Part shown: piece after piece, positions 7,252 to 13,742 of the stretch
Layout of the letters: each line of letters starts with the position of its first letter
How positions within the stretch are numbered: the stretch's first letter is position 1
Source of the DNA: JAICIG01 sp035532215
GTDB lineage: Bacteria > Planctomycetota > Planctomycetia > Pirellulales > JAICIG01
Direction of reading: 5' to 3'
Assembly: GCA_035532215.1 (NCBI GenBank)
Contig: DATKRK010000297.1
Span: forward strand, 1 to 17,436
Length of the DNA stretch: 17,436 nt
Program-made: the position numbers and the translations under genes
Notes under the pieces: model-generated
What the model saw: the letters and a program-made list of their open reading frames with translations, nothing else
Told to the model about the DNA's origin: nothing
Databases searched by the model: none

Positions 7252-8281
7252 CCGACGGAAGCGGCGTTCGCTGTCGACGCGATTCCGCGCGACCGGGCCG
7301 CGCTTCAAGCTCGAAATGAGGGCGGTCCAGCCGGCGTCCTGGCCCATCGGGGCCTGACTGCTTTGCGTCGATCATTTCCGAGGGTGCTGCGAAGCGGGGC
7401 AGCGCCAACTGCAAACTTCGACGGCGCGCCGAGCCCCACTCGCAACCGGCCAGGCATCTTCCGGCTAATTGTACGAGGGCCTTCGCACGCGGAAGATTTC
7501 CAGCGAATTCGCCTGAGACCGAAGCCAAATGAGCGGCCAGCGAGTGCAACCAGCCGTGCCTTGAGCCATGCCGCCAAAACATCCGCTCTGCCTGACGCGC
7601 TTGCGCCCAGCCGTCGATCGAATGCGCGGCAAGCCGCGGTTGGAACACGAGCGACGACGGTTCGCAGACGTTCGTGTACCCCGCCGCCAGCAGCCTCAGG
7701 GCCAAATCGACGTCGGAGAAATTTGGTCCCAAGACCGGATCGAAAACGGGCGAGACGCCGCCGAGCGCCGCGCGGCGATAGAATCCCGCAGCCAGACTCG
7801 GCCCTGCAAGATCACTGCCCGCCAGATCGCCTCCGAGCTGCGCCGCCGATTCGGCCAACAGGCCGTGTCCGCGTCGGCGGACGACGCCGCTGGGGCGGTA
7901 CTCTAGCCCCGCAGCCCAAACTCGCTCGGGGTCGTCGGCTTGGAGCGCCAGAGGCGCGACCGAAGCGACGCGGCGGTCATTGAAACGAGCCCGCGCGTGA
8001 TCCGCCCAACCCTCGCCCACCGTGACGCCGCAGGCCAGCGTGTGGATGATCGGCGCCTGGCAGGCTACGAATCCCTGGTTCAGGGTCGCCACAAGCGACG
8101 CCTCCGGCTCGACGCGGATGAAATGCACTTCCTCGCCGAGTTGGTACGGATCTTCGTAATCTTGACTCAGGGCTACGACAATTTCGGCGCCTTCCGGGCG
8201 ATTCTGAAGCACGGAGGCGAGGGTGTTTTCCAGCGAATCGCGGTCCCCTAGAAAGGGGATTAAAATCGAGAGGCGTGGCAC
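7229..8281 (-). CDS. family 2 glycosyltransferase-like protein
   Basis: The 350-residue product opens with the GT-A fold signature MPRLSILIPFLGDRDSLENT and SVLQNRP, and contains SLVATLNQGFVACQAPII. It also has FSDVDLALRLLAAGY (about 188-202), the segment that carries the catalytic base in GT2 enzymes. The metal-binding DxD, expected about residues 82-90 after the fourth strand, is replaced by LACGVTVGEGW. This may therefore be an altered or inactive enzyme, or a subfamily with another solution. The GTG start has GGGAAGG six bases upstream on the - strand. The last 60 or so residues are Arg/Pro-rich, unlike a folded domain. They lead into a 23-bp tail-to-tail overlap with the preceding gene, suggesting that the stop codon drifted outward. 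Substrate unknown; probably cell-surface glycan or protein glycosylation. Confidence 0.85.
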   Translation of the reverse strand: MPRLSILIPFLGDRDSLENTLASVLQNRPEGAEIVVALSQDYEDPYQLGEEVHFIRVEPEASLVATLNQGFVACQAPIIHTLACGVTVGEGWADHARARFNDRRVASVAPLALQADDPERVWAAGLEYRPSGVVRRRGHGLLAESAAQLGGDLAGSDLAGPSLAAGFYRRAALGGVSPVFDPVLGPNFSDVDLALRLLAAGYTNVCEPSSLVFQPRLAAHSIDGWAQARQAERMFWRHGSRHGWLHSLAAHLASVSGEFAGNLPRAKALVQLAGRCLAGCEWGSARRRSLQLALPRFAAPSEMIDAKQSGPDGPGRRLDRPHFELEARPGRAESRRQRTPLPSVNDRPSS

Positions 8282-8402
8282 GGGTAACCTTCCCGGTGAC
8301 CGTCGCGGTCCATCCCGGCTCCTGTCGGGAAACCTTGGGCACGCGGCGTAGCGCGGTTGAATCCGGCTCTTCGGATTAAATCGGACCGGCGAGAGTCGTA
8401 AG

Positions 8403-8433
8403 TTGACCTTCGTTCTGATAAGAAATGCATAAT
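8403..8433 (+). promoter_or_regulatory. candidate housekeeping promoter for the ABC ATPase gene
   Basis: TTGACC (8403-8408) and CATAAT (8428-8433) are separated by 19 bases. Each element is close to sigma-70 consensus but the spacer is two bases long. TG directly precedes the -10. Transcription would begin near 8440, leaving a leader of about 60 bases before ATG 8500. It is the only such pair seen in this divergent spacer. Confidence 0.35.
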
Positions 8434-8499
8434 TCTCGCTTTACCCAAATTGCCCCAGGTGACATCGCCTGGCGAGTCGGCTAATCTGGAAGCATCTCG

Positions 8500-9264
8500 A
8501 TGGAAAATCCAAGCCGTCCGCTGCGACGAGCGGATGGTTCTGCGATCACGAAGAACGATGCCCATGAGAGAACGATGCCCATGAAAATGGCCGCACGGAT
8601 CATTGATTTGCACAAGCACTATTTCCTGGGCGGCGAAACCGTCCAAGCGCTGCGCGGCGTGACGCTGGACATCCCCGAAGGCGATTACGTGGCCATCATG
8701 GGCCCTTCCGGTTCGGGAAAGAGCACTTTGTTGAACCTGCTGGGCTGTCTCGACCGGCCGACTTCCGGCCGCTTTTATTTGGGCGATCAGGACGTCGCGC
8801 AGTTGAATGACGACGAACTCTCCGAGATCCGGGCGGCGCGGATCGGCTTCGTATTTCAGTCGTACAACTTGATTCCCCAGTTGACCGTCCAGGAAAACAT
8901 CGAAGTGCCCCTCTATTATCTCGGGCAACTGACGCCCGAGAGCCGAGATCGCTGCAGCATGCTGGCCGCGCAAGTAGGTCTGGGCGACCGACTCAATCAC
9001 CGCCCCATGCAGCTTTCCGGCGGCCAGCAACAACGCGCCGGAATCGCGCGGAGCCTGGCAAACAACCCTTACTTCATGCTGGCCGACGAACCGACGGGAA
9101 ATCTCGATTCGGTCACCACGGGCGAAATCCTGGCCCTGCTCGATCAGCTCAACGCCGACGGCAAGACGATCATCGTCGTCACCCACGAAGAAGACGTCGG
9201 CCGGCGCGCGCGGCGGATCGTGCGGCTGCGCGACGGTCTGATTCAGTCCGACGAGCGGAACTGA
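8500..9264 (+). CDS. ABC transporter ATP-binding protein (MacB/LolD type)
   Basis: A complete ABC ATPase that would power a membrane permease from the cytoplasmic side. Numbering from ATG 8500: Walker A GPSGSGKST (68-76), Q-loop FVFQSYNLIPQ (Gln120), signature LSGGQQQR (172-179), Walker B FMLADEP (192-198), D-loop NLDS and switch His229 in VVTHEED. The wording ALRGVTLDIPEGDYVAIMG and LGCLDRPTSG is typical of the MacB/LolD/FtsE-like group that handles lipoproteins, peptides or macrolides. The start is uncertain. ATG 8500 has GGAAG seven bases upstream, but homology should begin only near AARIIDLHKHYF, which fits ATG 8575, 8581 or 8587. A 17-bp tandem duplication lies between. No permease gene is adjacent: the next gene is convergent and 34 bases away. 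Confidence 0.95.
   Translation: MENPSRPLRRADGSAITKNDAHERTMPMKMAARIIDLHKHYFLGGETVQALRGVTLDIPEGDYVAIMGPSGSGKSTLLNLLGCLDRPTSGRFYLGDQDVAQLNDDELSEIRAARIGFVFQSYNLIPQLTVQENIEVPLYYLGQLTPESRDRCSMLAAQVGLGDRLNHRPMQLSGGQQQRAGIARSLANNPYFMLADEPTGNLDSVTTGEILALLDQLNADGKTIIVVTHEEDVGRRARRIVRLRDGLIQSDERN
8552..8584 (+). repeat. 17-bp tandem duplication carrying start codons
   Basis: AGAACGATGCCCATGA occurs at 8552-8567 and again at 8569-8584, a period of 17 bases. The second copy contains the candidate start codons 8575 and 8581 of the ABC gene. The first contains out-of-frame ATGs at 8558 and 8564. The frame from 8558 is eight codons (MPMRERCP). Its TGA (8582-8584) overlaps ATG 8581 as ATGA, the arrangement seen in translational coupling. 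The repeat is exact; any regulatory role is inference. Confidence 0.85.
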
Positions 9265-9298
9265 GCGGTCGCCGATCGACGGGCGGAGCTCAGCCTCA

Positions 9299-10465
9299 TC
9301 ACATCGCCAGTTCGCCCAGCGAGGCAACCAAGCCGTCGATCATCTCCGTGTCGTGGGCCCAACTCAGGCTGATCCTTAAGCGGGCCTCTCCATCGGGCAC
9401 CGAAGGCGGCCGGATGGCGGGCGCCCAAAAACCCCGGGCGGCCAAGGCAGCGGAAAGTTCAACGGCGCGCGCCGACTCGCCAACGATCACCGGAATGATC
9501 TGGCCTGCGGTCGGTCCGATCCGCCAGCCTTGCACCCGCAATCGGCCGAGCAGATCGGCCGATCTCGCCAGCAACTCGCGGCGCCTCGCGGGTTCGTCGC
9601 GGACGATATCGAGCGCGGCGACGGCGGCAGCGGCGGCGGGCGGCGGCAGCGCCGTCGAAAAGACATAGGACCTGGCGCGGTTGGCCAGCCACTCGATGAG
9701 CGACCGCCGCCCAGCCGCGAATCCGCCCATTCCGCCCAGGGCCTTGCTTAGCGTGCCGACGCGAACGTGAACGCCCGCTTCGGCGCCCAGATGCTCGGCC
9801 GCTCCGCGTCCTTGTCTTCCGAAAACGCCCGTGGCGTGCGCTTCGTCAGTCATCAGCATGCAATCGTAACGTTCGGCCAGTTCTGCCAACTCGGCGAGCG
9901 GCGCCAGGTCGCCATCCATGCTGAACAAGCTGTCGGTGACGATCAGCCGGCGCCGGAAGCCTCGACCGGCTTGCAACATCTTCTCCAACGCTGCCACATT
10001 GGCGTGCTGATAGACGTACACGGCGGCGCGCGACAAGCGGCAACCATCGACGATGCTGGCGTGGTTCAGCGCGTCGCTGTAAACCGCGTCGCCCTCGGCC
10101 GCCAGCGCTGGAATCACGCCGGAATTGGCGGCGAAACCCGAGGCGAAGACCAGCGCCGCTTCGGTCCCTTCGAACTCGGCCAGCCGCAGCTCCAGCCGTT
10201 CGAGCGCTCGCGAGTGCCCGACCACCAAGGGGCTTGCCCCGGCCCCAAAACCTTGCTCGTTCGCCGCTTGCGCCGCGGCTAGGGCCAGCCGCCCATCGGC
10301 GGCCAGGCCGAGATAATCGTTCGAGCCGAAATTGACCACCTGGCGGTTGTCGAGCTTGAAAGCGGAGCGCTGCGGGCCGTCGTAAGTGCGAAGCCGCCGC
10401 AGCAGATCGCGCCGCGCGAGCGCGTCGAGTTCCGCGTCGAGCCAGGCTAACGGATCGGCGGGCAT
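9299..10465 (-). CDS. bioF: 8-amino-7-oxononanoate synthase (BioF / alpha-oxoamine synthase family)
   Basis: PLP-dependent cytoplasmic enzyme that condenses pimeloyl-ACP (or -CoA) with alanine in biotin synthesis. The 388-residue product has the usual family length. Visible motifs are NFGSNDYLGLA (about 45-55), GFGAGASPLVVGHSRALERL (about 72-91), FASGFAANSGV, SLFSMDGDLAPL, DEAHATGVFGRQGRG (Asp207 and His210), and the PLP-lysine segment GTLSKALGGMGG with Lys241. The related KBL and ALAS enzymes share these motifs. BioF is preferred from the N-terminal style and RTYDGPQRS, but the distinction by eye is not absolute. Its ATG is 5 bp after the EVE-domain gene's stop, with GGAAAG about ten bases upstream, so the two are probably cotranscribed. 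No other bio gene is nearby. Confidence 0.92.
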   Translation of the reverse strand: MPADPLAWLDAELDALARRDLLRRLRTYDGPQRSAFKLDNRQVVNFGSNDYLGLAADGRLALAAAQAANEQGFGAGASPLVVGHSRALERLELRLAEFEGTEAALVFASGFAANSGVIPALAAEGDAVYSDALNHASIVDGCRLSRAAVYVYQHANVAALEKMLQAGRGFRRRLIVTDSLFSMDGDLAPLAELAELAERYDCMLMTDEAHATGVFGRQGRGAAEHLGAEAGVHVRVGTLSKALGGMGGFAAGRRSLIEWLANRARSYVFSTALPPPAAAAAVAALDIVRDEPARRRELLARSADLLGRLRVQGWRIGPTAGQIIPVIVGESARAVELSAALAARGFWAPAIRPPSVPDGEARLRISLSWAHDTEMIDGLVASLGELAM

Positions 10466-10470
10466 GGCCG

Positions 10471-10983
10471 TTACGCTTTCCGCTTCGCGAGCTTCAAGAC
10501 CGCTTCGAACTCGCTCTTCTTAACAGGCTGCACCGATAATCGAGAGCCGCGGCGCAGCAATTCCATGTCGCGCAAGGCGGCCACGCCCCGCAGCGATTCC
10601 AAGGAGAGCGGTTCGTCAAAAATCTCTTGCAGTTGGATATCGACCATCTGCCAGACGGGATTCTCCGGGCTGGCCTTGGCATCGTAATGAGAATCGTTCG
10701 CATCCCAGGCCGTATGGTCCGGGTACCCCTCGCGGACGACGACCGCCGTGCCGACGACGGCTGGCGGATCGCCGTTGGAATGATAAAACAAGGCCTCGTC
10801 GCCCGCGTGCATATCGTCTCGCAGGAAGTTTCGTGCCTGATAGTTTCGCACCCCGCTCCAGAACGTCGTCTTTTTCGGGCTGGCGGCCAGATCGTGGATC
10901 GAGAACGACGTCGGTTCGCTTTTCAGCAACCAGTATTGCTTTTGCGTCGATTTCTTTGGCGTTGCGCGGCTCATGGCGGGCAT
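10471..10983 (-). CDS. EVE domain-containing protein
   Basis: The 170-residue product is essentially one EVE domain, a PUA-like fold related to YTH domains and thought to bind modified bases in nucleic acid. Characteristic pieces are YWLLKSEPTSFSIHDL, TTFWSGVRNYQARNFLRDDM, GDEALFYHSN, VVGTAVVVREGYPDHTAWD and NPVWQMVDIQL. The C-terminus has MELLRRGSRLSVQPV. These match bacterial EVE proteins and the thymocyte nuclear protein 1 family along the whole length. ATG 10983 is chosen; ATG 10974 is equally possible, and the frame is open to a TTG at 10996-10998. None has a clear Shine-Dalgarno. It precedes bioF with a 5-bp gap and is divergent from the sigma factor gene. The ligand cannot be read from the sequence. 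Confidence 0.93.
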   Translation of the reverse strand: MPAMSRATPKKSTQKQYWLLKSEPTSFSIHDLAASPKKTTFWSGVRNYQARNFLRDDMHAGDEALFYHSNGDPPAVVGTAVVVREGYPDHTAWDANDSHYDAKASPENPVWQMVDIQLQEIFDEPLSLESLRGVAALRDMELLRRGSRLSVQPVKKSEFEAVLKLAKRKA

Positions 10984-11092
10984 TTTAAGAAATACCAATG
11001 AGTTAATGAACCGCCCGGCGCCGAGATTTCGGACAACTCCCAGCCGGCGTTTGGAGCGAACCGCGCCGGCACGATGCTCGTAACAAACACCG

Positions 11093-11118
11093 GGAACGCG
11101 TTTTTTCTGCGCGCCGTT
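11093..11118 (+). promoter_or_regulatory. candidate ECF-type promoter upstream of the sigma operon
   Basis: GGAAC (11093-11097) and CGTT (11115-11118) are separated by 17 bases that include a run of six T. GGAAC with a -10 of CGTC/CGTT type at 16-17 bases is the usual form of ECF sigma promoters, which are often autoregulatory. Transcription would start near 11125, giving a leader of about 120 bases to ATG 11248. The motif is short and could arise by chance. Confidence 0.4.
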
Positions 11119-11127
11119 CAGTTTTCG

Positions 11128-11155
11128 TTGGAAGCGATAAGCTAATATCTATTAA
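11128..11155 (+). promoter_or_regulatory. candidate housekeeping-type promoter upstream of the sigma operon
   Basis: TTGGAA (11128-11133) and TATTAA (11150-11155) are separated by 16 bases in the most AT-rich part of this spacer. It could supply basal transcription alongside the upstream ECF-type element. A weaker alternative -10, TAATAT, lies at 11143-11148. Confidence 0.25.
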
Positions 11156-11177
11156 CAGGTTGCGATCACGCAAGTGT

Positions 11178-11217
11178 ATTCTTTCCGCGATTCCGCGCGG
11201 CGAGCGGGCGAAAGAAT
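11178..11217 (+). promoter_or_regulatory. inverted repeat in the sigma-gene leader
   Basis: ATTCTTTC (11178-11185) and GAAAGAAT (11210-11217) are perfect 8-bp arms around a GC-rich 24-base loop. The loop itself contains the palindrome CCGCGCGG. The structure ends 30 bases before ATG 11248, so in mRNA it would sit just upstream of the ribosome-binding region. It may be a leader hairpin or an operator dyad. No function is demonstrable. Confidence 0.3.
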
Positions 11218-11247
11218 TCGGCTTTGGCGGCAACTAATTCCCCTGTC

Positions 11248-11826
11248 ATGACTTTACCGACACCCGAGGCCCGATGCGACGCTTCGGTTTCAACGGCTGC
11301 GATTGATTGGCAGGCCGCTTTGACCTGCCACGATCGTTGGCTGAGAACCATTGCCTTGGCGCGGCTGGGCGAATTGCAGGCGGTCGATGAGGTCATGCAG
11401 GAGGTGGCGCTGGCGGTCGTCCGGCAAAGCGCTCCTTTGGCCGACGCGGAAAAAGTGGCGCCTTGGCTGTATCGCCTGACGGTGACGCAAGCCTTGCTCT
11501 ACCGCCGGCGGATCGGCCGGCGCCGCAAGTTGACCGAGGGCTATGCCGAACGCGTGCGGCCGACCGAGGGCGAGTCGCGGACCAGCGACCCATTGGCGTG
11601 GCTGCTGGCCGACGAGCGCCGCAAGTTGGTCCGCACGGCGCTCGAACGCTTGCCGCAGCGCGACGCCGAGATTTTATTGCTGAAATATACCGAGGACTGG
11701 AGTTACCACGAGATCGCGGCCCATCTGGGCATCGGGCACAGCGCGGTCGAGGCGCGATTGCACCGCGCTCGTCGGCGGCTGCGCAGCGAGTTGGCCGCGC
11801 TCGATGTGGCGGAAATAGAAGGTTGA
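11248..11826 (+). CDS. ECF-type RNA polymerase sigma factor
   Basis: The 192-residue product has the two-domain layout of ECF sigma factors. Region 2 spans about residues 26-90 (HDRWLRTIALARLGELQAVD, EVMQEVALAVV, APWLYRLTVTQALLYRRR). Region 4 spans about 128-181 (LERLPQRDAEILLLKYTEDW, then SYHEIAAHLGIGHSAVEARL, the -35-binding helix-turn-helix, then HRARRRLRSEL). The linker is short and acidic/basic, with no extra C-terminal domain. The ATG at 11248 gives a normal family length; the frame stays open to TTG 11224. The Shine-Dalgarno is weak. It is followed nine bases later by a membrane anti-sigma-like gene, then a PDZ gene, and has an ECF-like promoter candidate upstream. This suggests an autoregulated cell-surface-responsive operon. 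The regulon is unknown. Confidence 0.93.
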   Translation: MTLPTPEARCDASVSTAAIDWQAALTCHDRWLRTIALARLGELQAVDEVMQEVALAVVRQSAPLADAEKVAPWLYRLTVTQALLYRRRIGRRRKLTEGYAERVRPTEGESRTSDPLAWLLADERRKLVRTALERLPQRDAEILLLKYTEDWSYHEIAAHLGIGHSAVEARLHRARRRLRSELAALDVAEIEG

Positions 11827-11834
11827 ACGCGATC

Positions 11835-12665
11835 ATGAATGCGATGCGAGCCGAGCAAGAACATTTGTTGGATCTGCTCGTCGACGGCGAACTGAGCGAA
11901 TCCGATCGTCGCGAATTGTTGCTCTGGTGCGAACGCGATCCGGAAGGTTGGCGGCGTTGCGCCTTGGCGTTTCTCGAGGCGCAGAGTTGGTCGAAAGAGC
12001 TGGCGTCAATTGGCGAGCCGGAGGCGTTAGCCTCTGTTCCGTTCGGCCGCGGCGCTTTGCCCCACGACCCGGAGGCTGACGCCTCCGGCTCGCCGATCGC
12101 TGGAAACGAAGCGGAGACTCGCGCCTTCGGTTCGCCGCTTGCCGGGCCGCGTTGGAAAGTCGTCGGATGGTCCTTGGCCGTGGCGGCGAGCTTTTTGGTT
12201 TCCTTCGCGCTGGGGCTTTGGGCTCGCGGCGGTTGGCTGCAATCTTCTTCGGACGAGCCCGGCGCCGTTTCCGCCCAGATGATCGCAGAGCAAGAGTCGG
12301 CTGAGCAGGAATTGATGGACAAGCTTCGTCACGACGCGCTGAATGGCGGCCTGGCGCCTGGGGAGATTCCCGCGGCCCGGTCGCAAGAAGCGTTGGGCCA
12401 GGTGCGATTGGTGGTGGACGGTCCGAACGGGTCAAGCGATGAAATTCAGTTGCCGGTCGTCGAAGGGAATGCGGCGGACGCCGATTTTCTACGCAGCCAG
12501 CCGGCGGCGATGCCGCTCGAAGTGCAGCGTGTTTTGGAACGGATGGGGCACCGAGTGCAACAGCGGCGCGAACTGGTGCCTTTGCGAATGCAGGACGGCC
12601 GGCGGTTGATCGTGCCCGTCGACGAGGTCGAAGTGCATCCGGTGGGCAATCGCGCCTATCAATAA
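11835..12665 (+). CDS. membrane anti-sigma-like protein, sigma partner
   Basis: The 276-residue product has an N-terminal acidic helical region, HLLDLLVDGELSESDRRELL and WCERDPEGWRRCALAFLEA (residues 10-49), like the small cytoplasmic anti-sigma domains paired with ECF factors. There is no HxxxCxxC zinc motif. Residues 59-104 are encoded by a repeat element. One membrane helix follows at about 107-130 (KVVGWSLAVAASFLVSFALG), then an extracytoplasmic region of about 145 residues with MPLEVQRVLERMGHRV (226-241) and DGRRLIVPVDEVEVHPVG. ATG 11835 starts nine bases after the sigma factor's stop, with GAAGG about 11 bases upstream. The role as sigma inhibitor is inferred from position, topology and N-terminal style, not from a strict signature. 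It is the middle gene of a three-gene operon. Confidence 0.82.
   Translation: MNAMRAEQEHLLDLLVDGELSESDRRELLLWCERDPEGWRRCALAFLEAQSWSKELASIGEPEALASVPFGRGALPHDPEADASGSPIAGNEAETRAFGSPLAGPRWKVVGWSLAVAASFLVSFALGLWARGGWLQSSSDEPGAVSAQMIAEQESAEQELMDKLRHDALNGGLAPGEIPAARSQEALGQVRLVVDGPNGSSDEIQLPVVEGNAADADFLRSQPAAMPLEVQRVLERMGHRVQQRRELVPLRMQDGRRLIVPVDEVEVHPVGNRAYQ
12012..12145. repeat. palindromic repeat element inside the anti-sigma gene
   Basis: GGCGAGCCGGAGGCGTTAGC continues to 12034 and is the inverted copy (22 of 23 bases) of 12072-12094. The second copy contains a perfect hairpin, CCGGAGGC-TGAC-GCCTCCGG (12069-12088). The stretch 12071-12103 recurs as a degraded direct copy at 12113-12145 (25 of 33 bases), 42 bases on and so in the same frame. 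The whole is translated as the linker GEPEALASVPFGRGALPHDP, then EADASGSPIAG and ETRAFGSPLAG. I recall GGAGGCTGACGCCTCC elements as widespread in Pirellulales genomes; that is memory, not a search. Confidence 0.8.
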
Positions 12666-12690
12666 AGCGTCAGCGTGCGGTGGGTGGCAT

Positions 12691-12718
12691 GCCTTCGCCG
12701 GCGCCTGCCGGCGTAGGC
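12691..12718. terminator. strong GC hairpin between anti-sigma and PDZ genes
   Basis: GCCTTCGCCGGC (12691-12702) pairs with GCCGGCGTAGGC (12707-12718), 11 of 12 positions, around the loop GCCT. It lies 25 bases after the anti-sigma stop and 31 before the PDZ start. There is no T-run, so full rho-independent termination is unlikely. It may be an attenuating or mRNA-stabilising structure, or a REP-like element, that sets the ratio of downstream product. Confidence 0.45.
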
Positions 12719-12749
12719 TTCGTACATTCAAACAGGAAAGGGAACTGCC

Positions 12750-13736
12750 ATGCGCATGAACGGTCAAACCTGGTTTTTCAAGTTCGGCGCCCTCGCCTTG
12801 TCCGCGGGCATCTGGCTCTCGGGCGCAGCGCTTCACGCACAGCAATTCGGCCCGGCGGTGCGTTTCCTGCTTGCCGGCCAGAAGGGCGATGAGCGCAAGA
12901 CCGACGTGGCTTATTGGATGGGGGTCGCCTGCGAGCCGCTGCCTGAGTCTTTGCGAGCGCAGTTGAACCTGTCCGAGCGTGAAGGCGTGCTGCTCGAAGA
13001 CGTGGTCGAAGACGGCCCCGCGGATAAGGCAGGGCTCAAGCAATACGACGTTGTCACGGCCATCGACGAAAAGCCCGTCGCCAGCCAGCAAGAACTCGCA
13101 CGATTGGTGGTCGGCTCGCAGGGCAAAGAACTTAAGGTGCGGTATTTGCGGGCAGGCAAAGAGGCGACCGCGGCAGTCACGCCGGTCGAGCGGCCTTCGC
13201 ACATGGATTTCAACTCCTGGGTCGTGCCCGAAGGCGACCAGGCGTTGATCCAAAATTGGCTCGAGCGGCTGCGGCCGGGCATGGGCCCCTATCCGCCGGC
13301 GCTGCGGTTTTTCCACCCAGGGATGGTGCTTCCGCCCGAGGCTTCGACCGACGCCGGACTGCCCGACGACATGAGCGTGACGATTTCCAAGCAGGGCAAA
13401 GAGCCGGCCAAGATCAGCGTGAAGCAGGGCGAGCGGTCTTGGGAAGTCACGGAAGACAAGTTGGACGAATTGCCCAACGACGTGCGCTTGCCCGTCGAAC
13501 GGATGCTCGGCCGCGCCCGATTCAGCGTCAATATTTTGAACGACCATCGCGGCGATTCGAGGAATTGGCCAGAGTTCCCCAGGCCGCGAGACAAGGCGCA
13601 GCCTGGGACCCGCGGAAAATCGTCGGACGACGCCGACGGCCGCTTCGAACGGCAAATAGAAGAAATCCGCGAACAGCTCCGCCAGTTGCAGCAAGCGGTC
13701 GACAAACTTCAGCCCAACCCGTCGCCCGAGAAATAG
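12750..13736 (+). CDS. exported PDZ domain protein
   Basis: The 328-residue product has a signal peptide with a likely cut after AALHA (residue 30). One PDZ domain follows at about 56-146, including YWMGVACEPLP, EGVLLEDVVEDGPADKAGLK, YDVVTAIDEKPV and LKVRYLRAGKEATAAVTPV. PDZ domains bind C-terminal or extended peptides. No trypsin-like protease domain is present, unlike DegS/HtrA. A middle region (207-256) contains ISVKQGERSWEVTEDKLDEL and LPNDVRLPVERMLG. The C-terminus (298-320) is a probable coiled coil, RFERQIEEIREQLRQLQQAV. The start is well supported by AGGAAAGGGA seven bases before ATG 12750. Being third in the sigma/anti-sigma operon, it could sense envelope damage or modulate the anti-sigma's outer domain. 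That role is inference. Confidence 0.88.
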   Translation: MRMNGQTWFFKFGALALSAGIWLSGAALHAQQFGPAVRFLLAGQKGDERKTDVAYWMGVACEPLPESLRAQLNLSEREGVLLEDVVEDGPADKAGLKQYDVVTAIDEKPVASQQELARLVVGSQGKELKVRYLRAGKEATAAVTPVERPSHMDFNSWVVPEGDQALIQNWLERLRPGMGPYPPALRFFHPGMVLPPEASTDAGLPDDMSVTISKQGKEPAKISVKQGERSWEVTEDKLDELPNDVRLPVERMLGRARFSVNILNDHRGDSRNWPEFPRPRDKAQPGTRGKSSDDADGRFERQIEEIREQLRQLQQAVDKLQPNPSPEK

Positions 13737-13742
13737 GCCGAC

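Noticed and set aside
11130..11153. GGAAG with TCTATT as a sigma-E-type promoter
   Set aside because: The distance between elements is about five bases too short for that promoter class.
11393..12435. Antisense open frames over the sigma/anti-sigma genes
   Set aside because: These are high-GC shadow frames. Their Gly/Ala/Ser repeats are the complement of the palindromic element.
12741..12766. GGAAC before the PDZ start as a second ECF promoter
   Set aside because: No CGTT/CGTC at the needed spacing, and the bases are already explained as the Shine-Dalgarno region.
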